Assembly (NCBI RefSeq): GCF_907163105.1
Contig: NZ_OU015321.1
Span: 1,364,001 to 1,428,000, forward strand
Origin: Cloacibacterium caeni
GTDB lineage: Bacteria; Bacteroidota; Bacteroidia; Flavobacteriales; Weeksellaceae
Direction: 5' to 3'
DNA length: 64,000 bases
Both the position numbers and the translations under genes were made by a program. Under the pieces are notes generated by a model, which worked only from the letters and a program-made list of their open reading frames with translations, was not told the DNA's origin and ran no database searches. Positions 1-8,668 of this stretch are shown here, one piece after another (the first letter of the stretch is position 1; each line of letters starts with the position of its first letter).

Positions 1-730
1 GCGCTAAAACAACAATCCAATCTCTTGGGAAATCGTCATTAGAAACGTCTCGGCTGTTGTCGTCCATTAAAGGCTTGGAGAAAATGGGCTTCAAAGGAGT
101 CGGCGTAGGAATAGAAGCTATTTTTTTGGATTCTCCGCTGTTTGAGATTTTCACTAAGTCAAGATTATTCAGGGAAGCACCTTTGGCATAAGGATATGCG
201 AGTGCATAAATCGCACTGTCTCTTTCTACTTCATACGCACCGCTGAAGAGATATTCTTCTCCGTTTTCACTGGTGAGTTTTTGTTTGTCGAGAAGTTTTA
301 TTCGCTTCACATAATCTCCAACAAGCCAGTTGTATTTCGCTTTGATCTCGCGTTTTTTAAACATCATTTTTCCGGTAAGATTGGTGCTCACCGAAGCTGC
401 GGTAGTGATATATTCATCTCCTTTAAAATTGAAAAATTTCCATTTTTTCTTTACTTTCTCTACATCCCATTCGTCTTTTAGGCTATTGACAAGATTGGCA
501 TCTTTGTCGAAAGTATAGGTTTCAATCTTAACTTTTCTTTTGCTTGAAGGCAGGAAATACACCATTTCGAAACCTCCATTTCCGCTGGGTTCTACTCCAC
601 CGAGATAGCCTTTTTTTGCTTTTCTGGAAATTTCATAATCCTTTTCCAGTATATCAAAAGTGGATTGTTGTGCAAAGGTGGCAACGCCGAAAAGTAGGGC
701 GGCCGTACTGAAAATAATTTTTGTTGTCAT
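1..730 (-). CDS. Secreted protein of unknown function (C-terminus cut by window edge)
   Basis: An open frame runs from an ATG at 730 down to the window edge without a stop, giving about 243 codons. The N-terminus MTTKIIFSTAALLFGVATFA followed by QQ is a clear Sec signal peptide, so the product is probably periplasmic or exported. The mature part is charged and soluble-looking, with no membrane segment and no domain I can name. Near the end of the visible part is a proline-rich stretch (SIPTPTPLKP) that may be a linker. It lies downstream of the response regulator gene in the same direction, separated by 89 bp, so it could be a target or partner of that system, but nothing shows this directly. 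Confidence 0.8.
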   Translation of the reverse strand, partial: MTTKIIFSTAALLFGVATFAQQSTFDILEKDYEISRKAKKGYLGGVEPSGNGGFEMVYFLPSSKRKVKIETYTFDKDANLVNSLKDEWDVEKVKKKWKFFNFKGDEYITTAASVSTNLTGKMMFKKREIKAKYNWLVGDYVKRIKLLDKQKLTSENGEEYLFSGAYEVERDSAIYALAYPYAKGASLNNLDLVKISNSGESKKIASIPTPTPLKPIFSKPLMDDNSRDVSNDDFPRDWIVVLA

Positions 731-819
731 AGTCTGTGATTTTTTTTACGAGATAAAAGTATCTCAAAATCCAGATGACAATCTACCCTCTACAGGGTAT
801 TTTTATAGTAAATCGAAGA

Positions 820-1458
820 TTAATCTGCCAATAAATTAAGATTGGCAACCGCTTGAATTAATTTAGGAAGCGAATGGGTTTCTGTTTTTCGATAGATATT
901 TTTTCGGTGGGTTTCTACAGTACTTTCGCTGATGAATAATGCATTAGAAATCTCTTTATTGGTAAGTCCGTCGATCATTAATTTCACGATTTGTTTTTCG
1001 CGGGCCGTCAATATGATTTGCGGATAATCGATGATTTTTCGCTTAAATTGGTTCAAAGCCATTTCTGCTTCTTCGCTGAGGTGAATGTATCCCAACTGTA
1101 CATCCTGCAACGCTTTTACCAAATCTTGTCTGTTGACATTTTTGGAAAGATAACCTTCAATTTTTATTTTTTCAACCAATTCATAAACTACTTTCGGATC
1201 ACAATTCATCGATAGAATAATGATTTTAAGATTGGGGAACTCTTGTTTCAGGACTTTTGCACATTCGAATCCGTTCATCGTGGGCATCATTAAATCCATC
1301 AACAATAAATCCGGATTGATCTTTGCTTCTCGCATATCCAGCAAAAAATCACAGGCATCCGTATAGGTTTTCAGAATCGCAATATTTTTCTCCAAACCGA
1401 GAAGCATTTCGATTCCATCAATTATAATCTGGTGATCATCAACTATGGCAATTTTCAT
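820..1458 (-). CDS. LuxR/NarL-family response regulator
   Basis: A two-domain DNA-binding response regulator of about 212 residues. The receiver domain begins MKIAIVDDHQ with the acidic pair at Asp7-Asp8, and the phosphorylation site is Asp55 in LLLMDLMMP. The C-terminal part (about 145-205) is a LuxR-type helix-turn-helix starting LTAREKQIVKLMIDG and containing ISESTVETHRKNI. I placed the start at 1458 because the 22 codons further upstream overlap the end of the kinase gene and do not belong to the receiver fold. The histidine kinase gene ends 10 bp upstream on the same strand, so the two form one operon and a cognate pair. The regulon is unknown; the secreted protein downstream is one candidate. 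Confidence 0.95.
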   Translation of the reverse strand: MKIAIVDDHQIIIDGIEMLLGLEKNIAILKTYTDACDFLLDMREAKINPDLLLMDLMMPTMNGFECAKVLKQEFPNLKIIILSMNCDPKVVYELVEKIKIEGYLSKNVNRQDLVKALQDVQLGYIHLSEEAEMALNQFKRKIIDYPQIILTAREKQIVKLMIDGLTNKEISNALFISESTVETHRKNIYRKTETHSLPKLIQAVANLNLLAD

Positions 1459-1468
1459 AGGAAAATAA

Positions 1469-3481
1469 TTAGACGATTGGTATTTCAATAAAAACTTTTG
1501 TACCGCGATCTGCAGCGCTGTCAATTCGCATTTTTCCTTTCAGCATTTCAATCCTCGCTTTCATATTTTGCAGGCCTATTCCATCTTTATTTTCCGTAAT
1601 TTTTAAAGGATTGAAACCTTTGCCATTGTCTTTAATCTCTGTGGTAATTTTTTTATCAGACTGTATCACGGAAATATCGATTTTATCGGCTCCCGAATGT
1701 TTAACCGTATTGTTGATGCATTCCTGAATAATCCTGTAGAGCGTCACCTGAATATTTTGATCGACTTCGGTTTCAAGGCCTTCAATTTGCAGATTAACAG
1801 CGAGTTTCGGCGTTGATGTCTTCTCGATGAGGTCTCTCAAGGCATTGGTCAAAGAATTTTTAATCAACATATTCGGCATCATCTGATGCGAAAGCGTACG
1901 AACATCCGCAATGGCATCCGAAAGAATATTCGATATTTTCTGAGTGATGTTTTTAAAATTTTCCGGATTGTCTTTGTATTCATTCAACACACTCACATTC
2001 ATATTGGCCGCCATTAAAAGCTGTCCCACTCCGTCGTGCAGGTGGGTTGCCATCCTTTTCCGCTCGTTGTCCTCGGCTGTAATTACCGCTTTGGTAGCCA
2101 AATCTTGCTGATGGAGAATGGCTTTTTGATGTTCCACTTTTTGGCGATGTTGACGGTTTCTGTAAAAAACAAAACCGAAAAGAAGTAAAGCGGCCAACGA
2201 AGAAATCGCAACATTTCTTTTAAATATTTTAGATTTCTGCTGAAGAATTTCGGAATCTTTCTTCAATGTTTGGTACTTTTTTTCGAGTTCTGCTGTACTG
2301 GAAATCACGTTGGTATTCACCAATTCATTATCTAATGCGATGTATTTTTCAAAATAAAATTCTGCACTGTCCGGCTGCGCGGTGTTATGATAAACATTGG
2401 TAAGGAGTTTGTAAGTAGAAAGCTGATTTTCTTTAGATTTTTCTTTTTCAAAAGTCGGCAAAATTTTCAAAAGCATTCGTTTAGCATCTTGGTATTTGCC
2501 TTTTACAATTAAGCTTTGCGCCACATCGATGCTGTTGCTTTCCTGATCAATTTTAGAATTAAATTCTTCCCGAACTTCTTGTGAAACCTGAAGATTTACT
2601 TGCGCCAAAGAATCTTTTCGTTGCATTGTGTACAGGTTTCCCAAATTTCTGTTGGCAAATGAAATTCCCTGTTTATTCCCGATTTTATTACAAATTGCTG
2701 CACTCTTTTGATACTGTTTTTCCGCTTCGGAATAATTCTTCTGCATCTGAAATGCCTTTCCCAAGTTGAGGTAATTTTCGCAGAGTTTATTCTCTATTTC
2801 CACGCTTCTTTCCTGCGATTCAAAATAGTTGATCGCTTCTGTGATGTATTTGATTGCATTGCGATTGTCTTTTAAATCCACAAACAACAGTCCGATATTC
2901 GCCTTTGTGATGTTGGAATTTCTTACATCTCCTTTTGCATCAAAATATTTCAGAGCTTCCAGGTACATTTTCATCGCTTTGTGGTACTGAAAACTGCTTT
3001 GATATACCGAAGCCAAATTATTATTGAGTTTTGCAATTCCTGCGGCGTTCTTTTGTCTTTTGCGGATTTGATAAGATTTCAGATAATTTTTTTCTGAATT
3101 TTTGAAATCATTATTTCGAAAATGAACCGCTCCCAAATCACTGTAAACCTGCGCCAACAAAACAGAATCTTGAAGTTTTTCCGTTGCCGAAATGGCCTTT
3201 TTCCCGTAACTAAGCGCAGAATCTACCGAAACACTGGCGTAATACCAAGTAAGATCCGAGTAAATGGACGCCCGTTTTTTATCGTCCGGATTTTTACTGA
3301 GTTCGGATTTTAAATTGCTGATGACTTCAGATAAGTTTTGCGCCTTCAAACCTGAAGCAAAACCAAAAGTCAAACAAAAGAACATCAAACATCTACAAAT
3401 CATCGCAAACTGATTTTTCAACAAAGTAGAAGATGATTCTGGTGTAGAAAAATTAGAAGAAAGAGTAGAATTTATTTTCAT
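1469..3481 (-). CDS. TPR-containing sensor histidine kinase (HisKA_3/NarX-like)
   Basis: A large sensor kinase. After a signal peptide (MICRCLMFFCLTFGFASGL, then KAQ) comes a periplasmic region of tetratricopeptide repeats of about 350 residues, with units such as AKLNNNLASVYQSSFQYHKA. One transmembrane segment (VAISSLAALLLFGFVFY) follows, then a HisKA_3 dimerisation domain with the box ERKRMATHLHDGVGQ, and a HATPase domain with NNTVKHSGA, DNGKGFN and GIGLQNMKARIE. TPR kinases of this kind are common in Bacteroidetes, and their ligand is usually unknown. The ATG at 3481 follows an A-rich leader; an ATG at 3403, directly before the signal peptide, is an alternative start. It is co-transcribed with the response regulator downstream. 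Confidence 0.93.
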   Translation of the reverse strand: MKINSTLSSNFSTPESSSTLLKNQFAMICRCLMFFCLTFGFASGLKAQNLSEVISNLKSELSKNPDDKKRASIYSDLTWYYASVSVDSALSYGKKAISATEKLQDSVLLAQVYSDLGAVHFRNNDFKNSEKNYLKSYQIRKRQKNAAGIAKLNNNLASVYQSSFQYHKAMKMYLEALKYFDAKGDVRNSNITKANIGLLFVDLKDNRNAIKYITEAINYFESQERSVEIENKLCENYLNLGKAFQMQKNYSEAEKQYQKSAAICNKIGNKQGISFANRNLGNLYTMQRKDSLAQVNLQVSQEVREEFNSKIDQESNSIDVAQSLIVKGKYQDAKRMLLKILPTFEKEKSKENQLSTYKLLTNVYHNTAQPDSAEFYFEKYIALDNELVNTNVISSTAELEKKYQTLKKDSEILQQKSKIFKRNVAISSLAALLLFGFVFYRNRQHRQKVEHQKAILHQQDLATKAVITAEDNERKRMATHLHDGVGQLLMAANMNVSVLNEYKDNPENFKNITQKISNILSDAIADVRTLSHQMMPNMLIKNSLTNALRDLIEKTSTPKLAVNLQIEGLETEVDQNIQVTLYRIIQECINNTVKHSGADKIDISVIQSDKKITTEIKDNGKGFNPLKITENKDGIGLQNMKARIEMLKGKMRIDSAADRGTKVFIEIPIV

Positions 3482-4055
3482 ATAGGTTTTATTAGTTTCT
3501 ATCCTCCGAAGTTTTATGAGCGCGACTGCATCAGGCAAAAATCGAAGAGTCTTTAATTGTATTTTTTAATTTTCTGGTAAAATGGTTATGCTCTAAAATT
3601 TAAAAATAAATTGATGACAGTTGAATAACCACTTTGAACAGAATCAAATATACATAAAATCCGAATTGAAAATACGCATTGTTTTTAAAAAATATTTTGA
3701 AATTTTGAGATTGTTTTTTACAGAATTGTTCAAATTGTCGATCCGCTTACTATTTTTACTGTCAACTTTATTTAATAAACGGAACAGAATAATGATTTTT
3801 CACACATTTAGTTTATTGACAAAGAATTAACTGATAAAATCATCTATTTGTGTAACAAAATAATTGACCTGAAATATTTTTAGAAAGCTACTCTTAGAAA
3901 TCAAAAACAGAAGCATTAGTTAATTTTTATTTAAAAAATGTAAAATTAGAAAATACTTGTTAAGTTCGTAACGCAAAACAGAAAAAATGTACAATTCTAT
4001 TATTATTTCTTGTATTATTACTGGGGTGATTTCGCATTCCTGGCAGGAGTAATTT
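3482..4055. other. Gene-free AT-rich stretch
   Basis: About 570 bp of very AT-rich DNA between the kinase gene and the transposase remnant. The short open frames here are low-complexity and show no family resemblance. The kinase promoter should lie at the left end, but I see no strong TAnnTTTG box. Confidence 0.6.
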
Positions 4056-4860
4056 TTATGTAATCGAAAAATATATGTGAAAGCCTCCCGAGCAATCTGT
4101 GGGAGAATAATGGGTGTGATTAGACAAGTATTTGGGACGGATGAGATTGCCGTTTTCGTCGGTTTGATTGCTGTTACTATTCCCTGGTATTCCTTTATAC
4201 GCTTCTACCTTCCAATCATGGTGGCGTTCAACGAGTTTCTTGCGGGTGGAAGTTACTTTGTATTCGCTGTTTTCTTCTATTTCGTTTACAAAAGCACTGG
4301 CGTCTTCTAAAACTTCTAGTTCGACATCGCTCACTACAAGTTTCTCTACCAAGCTATCCATACTCGCATTGGCTTTGATAAAAACGCTGTCCACCGCTTG
4401 TCGTTTTCCCCGAACCATGCCTTTAGAAACGCACATTCTCAAGACTTCTTTAAACAAGTTTAAAAAGACTTCTTCGCCATATAAACCGCGAGTTCGGCTA
4501 ATGGTACTGTGCCAAGGAAGTTGCTCATGTACATCATAACCCAAAAATAATCGTATCGACAAGCTATCACTACAAAAAGCAATTAATTGTCGGTCAGAGT
4601 TAATGTTATTCAAATAGCCTACCAACAAAATCTTAAAAACAAACGAGAAGAAAGCATAGCTTTCTACGAAGATTGCGAACGAAGTTCACTGGATCAATAC
4701 TCTCCTGTCCTTCTTTGCCATAATACTTTTGGGTAGCTTTATAAATGAAATGTAAATTGAGTTCGGTTTGCAATTTTCTGTAAAAATTATCCTCTGGAAC
4801 CATGTCCAACAAATTGACCGAAACAAATATTTGGGGCGTAAAATTCTTCTTTCCTTGCAT
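4056..4860 (-). pseudogene. Broken IS1182-like transposase
   Basis: The two minus-strand frames 4860-4633 and 4628-4056 together read as the N-terminal half of an IS1182/IS5-group transposase with a DUF772 domain: PQIFVSVNLLDMVPEDNFYR, then LVGYLNNINSDRQL, QLPWHSTISRTR and the catalytic-region start AVDSVFIKANASMDS. The frame is broken at about 4644-4686 by roughly 43 extra bases between the expected DPV and the F-V-F-K-I-L-L-V-G run. The product stops at HYSPTD, where full-length relatives (typically around 500 residues) continue into the rest of the DDE domain. It therefore has an internal frameshifting insertion and a C-terminal truncation, and cannot be an active transposase. Confidence 0.88.
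4649..4665. repeat. Small palindrome inside the transposase remnant
   Basis: AGAAAGC and GCTTTCT form a 7-bp stem with a 3-nt loop. It lies in the roughly 43-bp stretch that interrupts the transposase frame, so it looks like a short palindromic element inserted into the IS. Confidence 0.6.
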
Positions 4861-4909
4861 ACATCAATTTACGAAATATCCCGTTTTTATACAATTTTTT
4901 TTATATTTG

Positions 4910-4921
4910 AGTTGTGCAACA
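4910..4921. repeat. Left copy of 12-bp inverted repeat
   Basis: AGTTGTGCAACA here is the exact reverse complement of TGTTGCACAACT at 6231-6242. The pair brackets the two membrane-protein genes. A further AGC (left) and GC (right) extend the similarity after a one-base offset. Confidence 0.7.
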
Positions 4922-4930
4922 AGCACAATG

Positions 4931-5100
4931 TATTTGCGAAAAGCGGGGTTGAATTCATAATTTGAGAATTTAGACCATTTTTTGTCACAAAAATCTTTTT
5001 CGTTTTCCTAAAATTAACTAAGTTTGAAAAACGAAAAAGTTTTTGCTTTTTGCGGTAATTGTTGAAAATTTAGGAGATTTTTGCCCGCTCTTCGCAAATA
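4931..5100. repeat. 170-bp nested palindrome upstream of the membrane-protein pair
   Basis: The outer arms are TATTTGCGAAAAGCGGG at 4931-4947 and the complementary CCCGCTCTTCGCAAATA at 5084-5100, 17 bp with one mismatch. Inside them are perfect 12-bp arms CTTTTTCGTTTT (4995-5006) and AAAACGAAAAAG (5028-5039). The whole segment can fold into a long imperfect hairpin. It ends 45 bp before the first gene. No open frame is supported inside it. Confidence 0.75.
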
Positions 5101-5145
5101 CTCACTCGTTAGCAGAAATTTCAAACAAACATTACGTAAAAAAAT

Positions 5146-5397
5146 ATGACCAAGAACAAAAAACTATCAGAACTAACATTAAACGAGCTTTACGCTGAAA
5201 AAAAGAAAATTAAAGGAATTCTAATGGGATTTGGAATTGTGATGATTATTGCTTGTATAATACTAATTGCTGTTGCGGTTAAAAGTAAAAATTATGCTCT
5301 GATTGCAGTAGCGAGTGGTAGTTTTATAACTTTACTTCCAATTACGACTCGTCTAGGACAAATTGACAAGGAAATAAAAACCCGTGAACAGAAATAG
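5146..5397 (+). CDS. Small two-TM membrane protein of unknown function
   Basis: An 83-residue protein with a charged N-terminal helix (KLSELTLNELYAEKKKIKG), two hydrophobic segments (about 27-47 and 50-68) with a short loop KSKN, and a charged C-terminal tail. I cannot assign a function; similar small proteins occur in Flavobacteriia as hypothetical proteins. The start is preceded by an A-rich tract typical of the phylum. It is followed after 13 bp by the DUF3667 gene on the same strand, so the two are probably co-transcribed and may work together in the inner membrane. Both lie between inverted copies of a 12-bp sequence. Confidence 0.8.
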   Translation: MTKNKKLSELTLNELYAEKKKIKGILMGFGIVMIIACIILIAVAVKSKNYALIAVASGSFITLLPITTRLGQIDKEIKTREQK

Positions 5398-5410
5398 TTA
5401 AAAAAAACAA

Positions 5411-6205
5411 ATGGAAAATATTTGTAAAAACTGCAACCAACTTATTACAGCGAATTTCTGTGCGAACTGTGGACAGAAAAAATTTAAACGAATTGACAAA
5501 AAATATATTTGGGAAGAATTACAATATACTGTTTTTCACACCAATAAAGGACTGCTCTATTCGCTAAAAAACATTCTAAAAAACCCTGGAAAAACAGCAA
5601 AGGAATTTATCGAAGGAAACCGAGTAAATCATTATAAACCCATTTTGTTAGTTTTTGTATTGAGTGGAATAGCTACGTTTATTTCTTTTAAGGTTTTAAA
5701 CCTAAAAGAAATTATGAATGCTTACTTTTCGCAACAGCACATTAACTCAAATTTTATGGGAGACATAATGTCATTTATGTCTAGTTATAGTTCGATATTA
5801 ATGTTACTTTATGTTCCATTATTTGCAATAACAACGAAAATAGCCTTTAGAAAATGGGGTCATAATTACTATGAACACATAGTAATGAATGCTTACATTC
5901 TATCATTTTATACTTTAATAAGCATCCTCTTTGTATATCCAATTATGTTCTTTTTTAGGCATTCACCAGGTGCATTTTACAATTTAACTCAATTTTCAAT
6001 TCTGCTTGTTCCATTAATATTAGTTTGGTTTTTTAAGGAATTTTATAAAGAAAAATCTTTGAAAAATATTATTTTAAAAGTTCTCGCCGTTTTAGGCTTG
6101 ACAATCCTAGGTTATTTGATTTTTATTATTTTGGCAGGATTTGTTGGTTTTGGAATAGCAATGATAAAAGGTCCAGAAGCAATGGAATATTTAAAACTGA
6201 AATAA
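5411..6205 (+). CDS. Zinc-ribbon DUF3667 membrane protein
   Basis: A 264-residue protein. The N-terminus CKNCNQLITANFCANCGQKK is a two-CxxC zinc ribbon. It is followed by the DUF3667 signature (LKNILKNPGKTAKEFIEGNR, then VNHYKPILLVFVLSG) and about five hydrophobic segments between residues 80 and 255. The DUF3667 family is widespread in Bacteroidetes and has no established function; the fold suggests an inner-membrane protein with a cytoplasmic metal-binding head. It is probably translated from the same transcript as the small membrane protein 13 bp upstream. The module looks mobile or acquired because of the flanking inverted repeat and the IS remnant next to it. Confidence 0.88.
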   Translation: MENICKNCNQLITANFCANCGQKKFKRIDKKYIWEELQYTVFHTNKGLLYSLKNILKNPGKTAKEFIEGNRVNHYKPILLVFVLSGIATFISFKVLNLKEIMNAYFSQQHINSNFMGDIMSFMSSYSSILMLLYVPLFAITTKIAFRKWGHNYYEHIVMNAYILSFYTLISILFVYPIMFFFRHSPGAFYNLTQFSILLVPLILVWFFKEFYKEKSLKNIILKVLAVLGLTILGYLIFIILAGFVGFGIAMIKGPEAMEYLKLK

Positions 6206-6230
6206 AGAAACTACTGCTAAGACAGGTAGC

Positions 6231-6242
6231 TGTTGCACAACT
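6231..6242. repeat. Right copy of 12-bp inverted repeat
   Basis: TGTTGCACAACT is the inverted partner of the copy at 4910-4921. Just before it, CTGCTAA (6214-6220) is the reverse complement of TTAGCAG at 5109-5115, giving a second, inner pair. Confidence 0.65.
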
Positions 6243-6382
6243 CCTTTTTTTTAGAAAATAGTTTTCCAAAACATAAAATTTCAACCTCGTTTATTCTTCG
6301 ATTAATTCAGAAACCAGATTTAAAGAAAGTTTTTAGTTAAGATTAAAATCTTGAAATTTTAATTGGTCTATAAAGTTTATTT

Positions 6383-7363
6383 TTAAACTTTGCTTTTTGC
6401 GATTTTATTGGCGAGAGCACTTACATAGAACAGTTGGAAACTGTGGTAAATCATAATCGGCAATAGGAAAAGAACTTTTTGTTCTTCGGGAATCCCTAGA
6501 ATCATCACAAATAAACTGCCATGAACCAAAGATTTTTTGGAGCCACAAAAAGCAGTGGTAATCACATCTTCCCTGCTGAAACCCAATCGAAGTGAAATGC
6601 GTTTTAAAATCTCATAAACGATAAAAAACAACGCTATTGCAGCAAGTGTAATCACCACAAAGACCAATAAAGGAACGGTAGAAAAAATATTCTCGATAAA
6701 TGCTTTAGAAAAGCTTTCGTAAACGATGAGTAAAATAATGAGACGGTCAAATTCTGCAATGATTTTACTGTATTTCGTTACCCAATTTTTAAAAATCGGA
6801 TTGAGCAGAATTCCCAAGATAATCGGCAAAAGAACTTTGAGTAATAATTGTTGGATAATTTCAGACTGATGACTTTCGGCAGCTTGAGCATTTAAGAAAA
6901 ACCCCATCAATAAAGGCGTCATTACAATGCCAATAAGTCCAGAAATAGAGGCATTAAAAATAGCTGAAGTCACATTTCCTTTGGCTATAGAAACCATCAC
7001 TACCGATGAAGAAACCGTAGAAGGCAAACACGCTAAAAAATATACGGAAAGCCAACTTTGGAAGTACGGCGAATCTTTAAAAATTGGATAAAAAACCAAT
7101 ACCAATGCAGGAAAAAGAATGAAAGTTCCCGCTTGAACCAATAGGTGCAACTTCCAATTGGAGACATCTTTCAGCACTTCTTTCAAGTTGAGTTTTAGCC
7201 CGTACAAAAGGAAAATCCCCGCAATTCCCCAATCGATGAATTGTTCTAAGTTAAATATTTGATTGTAAGATTCTTGGTAAGGAATGAGTTTTCCCGCCAA
7301 AACCATCACCAGCAACAGCAACAAGAAAACATTCTGTTTATCGGCTAATTTTCTAAGATTCAA
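6383..7363 (-). CDS. Bile acid:sodium symporter-like permease
   Basis: A 326-residue integral membrane protein with about ten transmembrane segments. The motif-rich parts YFLACLPSTVSSSVVMVSIA and GNVTSAIFNASISGLIG match the SBF-like (YfeH-type) branch of the bile acid:sodium symporter superfamily, as do the later KVLLPIILGILLNP and TAFCGSKKSLVHGSLFV. Members export or import organic anions; the substrate here is unknown. It is a single gene with non-coding DNA on both sides and no sign of an operon partner. Confidence 0.9.
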   Translation of the reverse strand: MNLRKLADKQNVFLLLLLVMVLAGKLIPYQESYNQIFNLEQFIDWGIAGIFLLYGLKLNLKEVLKDVSNWKLHLLVQAGTFILFPALVLVFYPIFKDSPYFQSWLSVYFLACLPSTVSSSVVMVSIAKGNVTSAIFNASISGLIGIVMTPLLMGFFLNAQAAESHQSEIIQQLLLKVLLPIILGILLNPIFKNWVTKYSKIIAEFDRLIILLIVYESFSKAFIENIFSTVPLLVFVVITLAAIALFFIVYEILKRISLRLGFSREDVITTAFCGSKKSLVHGSLFVMILGIPEEQKVLFLLPIMIYHSFQLFYVSALANKIAKSKV

Positions 7364-7535
7364 TTTCTAGTATTTTCTACAAAGATACAGCAGATCAGGT
7401 TGGTGGGGAAATTATTTAGAAAATTGTGGCTTCTATAGGCTTTGTTAATGATTTCTGGGGAAAATCCGAAGTGCCAAAATCACCTCAGCCAGTACAATTA
7501 GAACTATTTTAGAGAAAAAAATTATCTTTTAACTT

Positions 7536-7590
7536 TTGGCTAAAGCCATTAGATCTTTTAATTTTCAAAACGGGCTAAAGCCCGTTCCTA
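7536..7590. repeat. REP-like bipartite palindrome
   Basis: TTGGCTAAAGCCA (7536-7548) and ACGGGCTAAAGCCCGT (7570-7585) are two small palindromes separated by an AT-rich linker containing ATTTTCAAAAC. The same arrangement recurs at 26558-26611, 26760-26824 and, degraded, at 32414-32486. Confidence 0.7.
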
Positions 7591-7629
7591 TTGATTATTA
7601 AAAACTAAAAATTCAACACATAGAAAACA

Positions 7630-7676
7630 AAAAATGCTTCAATCTTGCTGTATCAAGGCAAAAAAGAAGCATTTTT
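7630..7676. terminator. Terminator-like hairpin at the trailer end of the CRISPR array
   Basis: AAAAATGCTTC pairs with GAAGCATTTTT; an inner CTTG/CAAG stem lies in the loop. The A/T runs make it usable on either strand. It lies beyond the last CRISPR repeat in the direction of array transcription. Confidence 0.6.
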
Positions 7677-7730
7677 ATGTACGATATTTCATCATTAACC
7701 TATTGATTATTAGAAGGTAGAGAGCCAACT

Positions 7731-7794
7731 AATATCGTTAATTGACTTCGTCGAACCTCGTTCCTCGGTTTCTAATCTTTAATCAAACCACAAC
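7731..7794 (-). repeat. Expanded 64-bp CRISPR repeat, first copy
   Basis: The repeat is split after AATATCGTTAATT (plus strand) by GACTTCGTCGAACC then TCGTTCCTCGGTTT, and continues with the normal CTAATCTTTAATC and AAACCACAAC. The insert contains GAAC-CTC-GTTC, a small hairpin. Confidence 0.9.
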
Positions 7795-7890
7795 GGTTAG
7801 TCCGATTCTTTTGACTAGCACAAAAATATCGTTAATTCTAATCTTTAATCAAACCACAACCGTTGATGTAGAAAATTCCGCCAATATTTT

Positions 7891-7954
7891 AATATCGTTA
7901 ATTGACTTCGTCGAACCTCGTTCCTCGGTTTCTAATCTTTAATCAAACCACAAC
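7891..7954 (-). repeat. Expanded 64-bp CRISPR repeat, second copy
   Basis: Identical over all 64 bp to the copy at 7731-7794, with a normal-length repeat (7825-7860) between them. The 13 bases left of the insertion match the AATT variant repeat rather than the consensus. Confidence 0.9.
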
Positions 7955-8668
7955 ATAAGCCAAATATTTGTTCTTCTCTAATTGAATATCGTTTTTACTA
8001 ATCTTTAATCAAACCACAACTACTCCTGCGCTTTCGGTTCCATCGAATCCAATATCGTTTTTTCTAATCTTTAATCAAACCACAACATTGTATTAAGGTT
8101 TAAGTGTTAGTTATAAAATATCGTTTTTTCTAATCTTTAATCAAACCACAACATAATGGTCCTTAACCCAAGTTTGAAGTTTAATATCGTTTTTTCTAAT
8201 CTTTAATCAAACCACAACTAAATAGATGGTTTTTGTTTCTAATTCTTGAATATCGTTTTTTCTAATCTTTAATCAAACCACAACACCACGATTGCATTCA
8301 TAGATTTTATTATTAATATCGTTTTTTCTAATCTTTAATCAAACCACAACACTTGTACGTTACCTTGGTTATGATAATTGAATATCGTTTTTTCTAATCT
8401 TTAATCAAACCACAACGAAAACTCCAATTGACATGAAATTGGTAGGAATATCGTTTTTTCTAATCTTTAATCAAACCACAACTAAGTATCTCAATAAGCA
8501 TTTACAGAGAATAATATCGTTTTTTCTAATCTTTAATCAAACCACAACTGATTTCAAAAGCAAATAACAATGCGTTCTAATATCGTTTTTTCTAATCTTT
8601 AATCAAACCACAACTTTGTGGTATAATTCGTTTTCGCTTGGGTAATATCGTTTTTTCTAATCTTTAAT

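Noticed and set aside
3621-3830. 69-codon frame between the kinase and IS remnant
   Set aside because: Phe/Leu/Lys-rich product of AT-rich DNA with no domain or start signal.
4931-5100. Retron msr-msd RNA
   Set aside because: A long hairpin is there, but no reverse transcriptase gene follows; the next genes are membrane proteins.
4910-6242. True integron attC sites
   Set aside because: GTTGTGC and GTTAGCA do not fit the GTTRRRY core and no integrase is present, so only a cassette-like description is kept.
7742-7942. 66-codon open frame across the CRISPR array
   Set aside because: It is formed by the repeats and inserted sequence; its residues repeat with the array and have no family resemblance.
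7795-8643. Self-targeting spacers
   Set aside because: I compared the spacers with the window by eye and saw no match; a genome-wide search is needed for a real answer.
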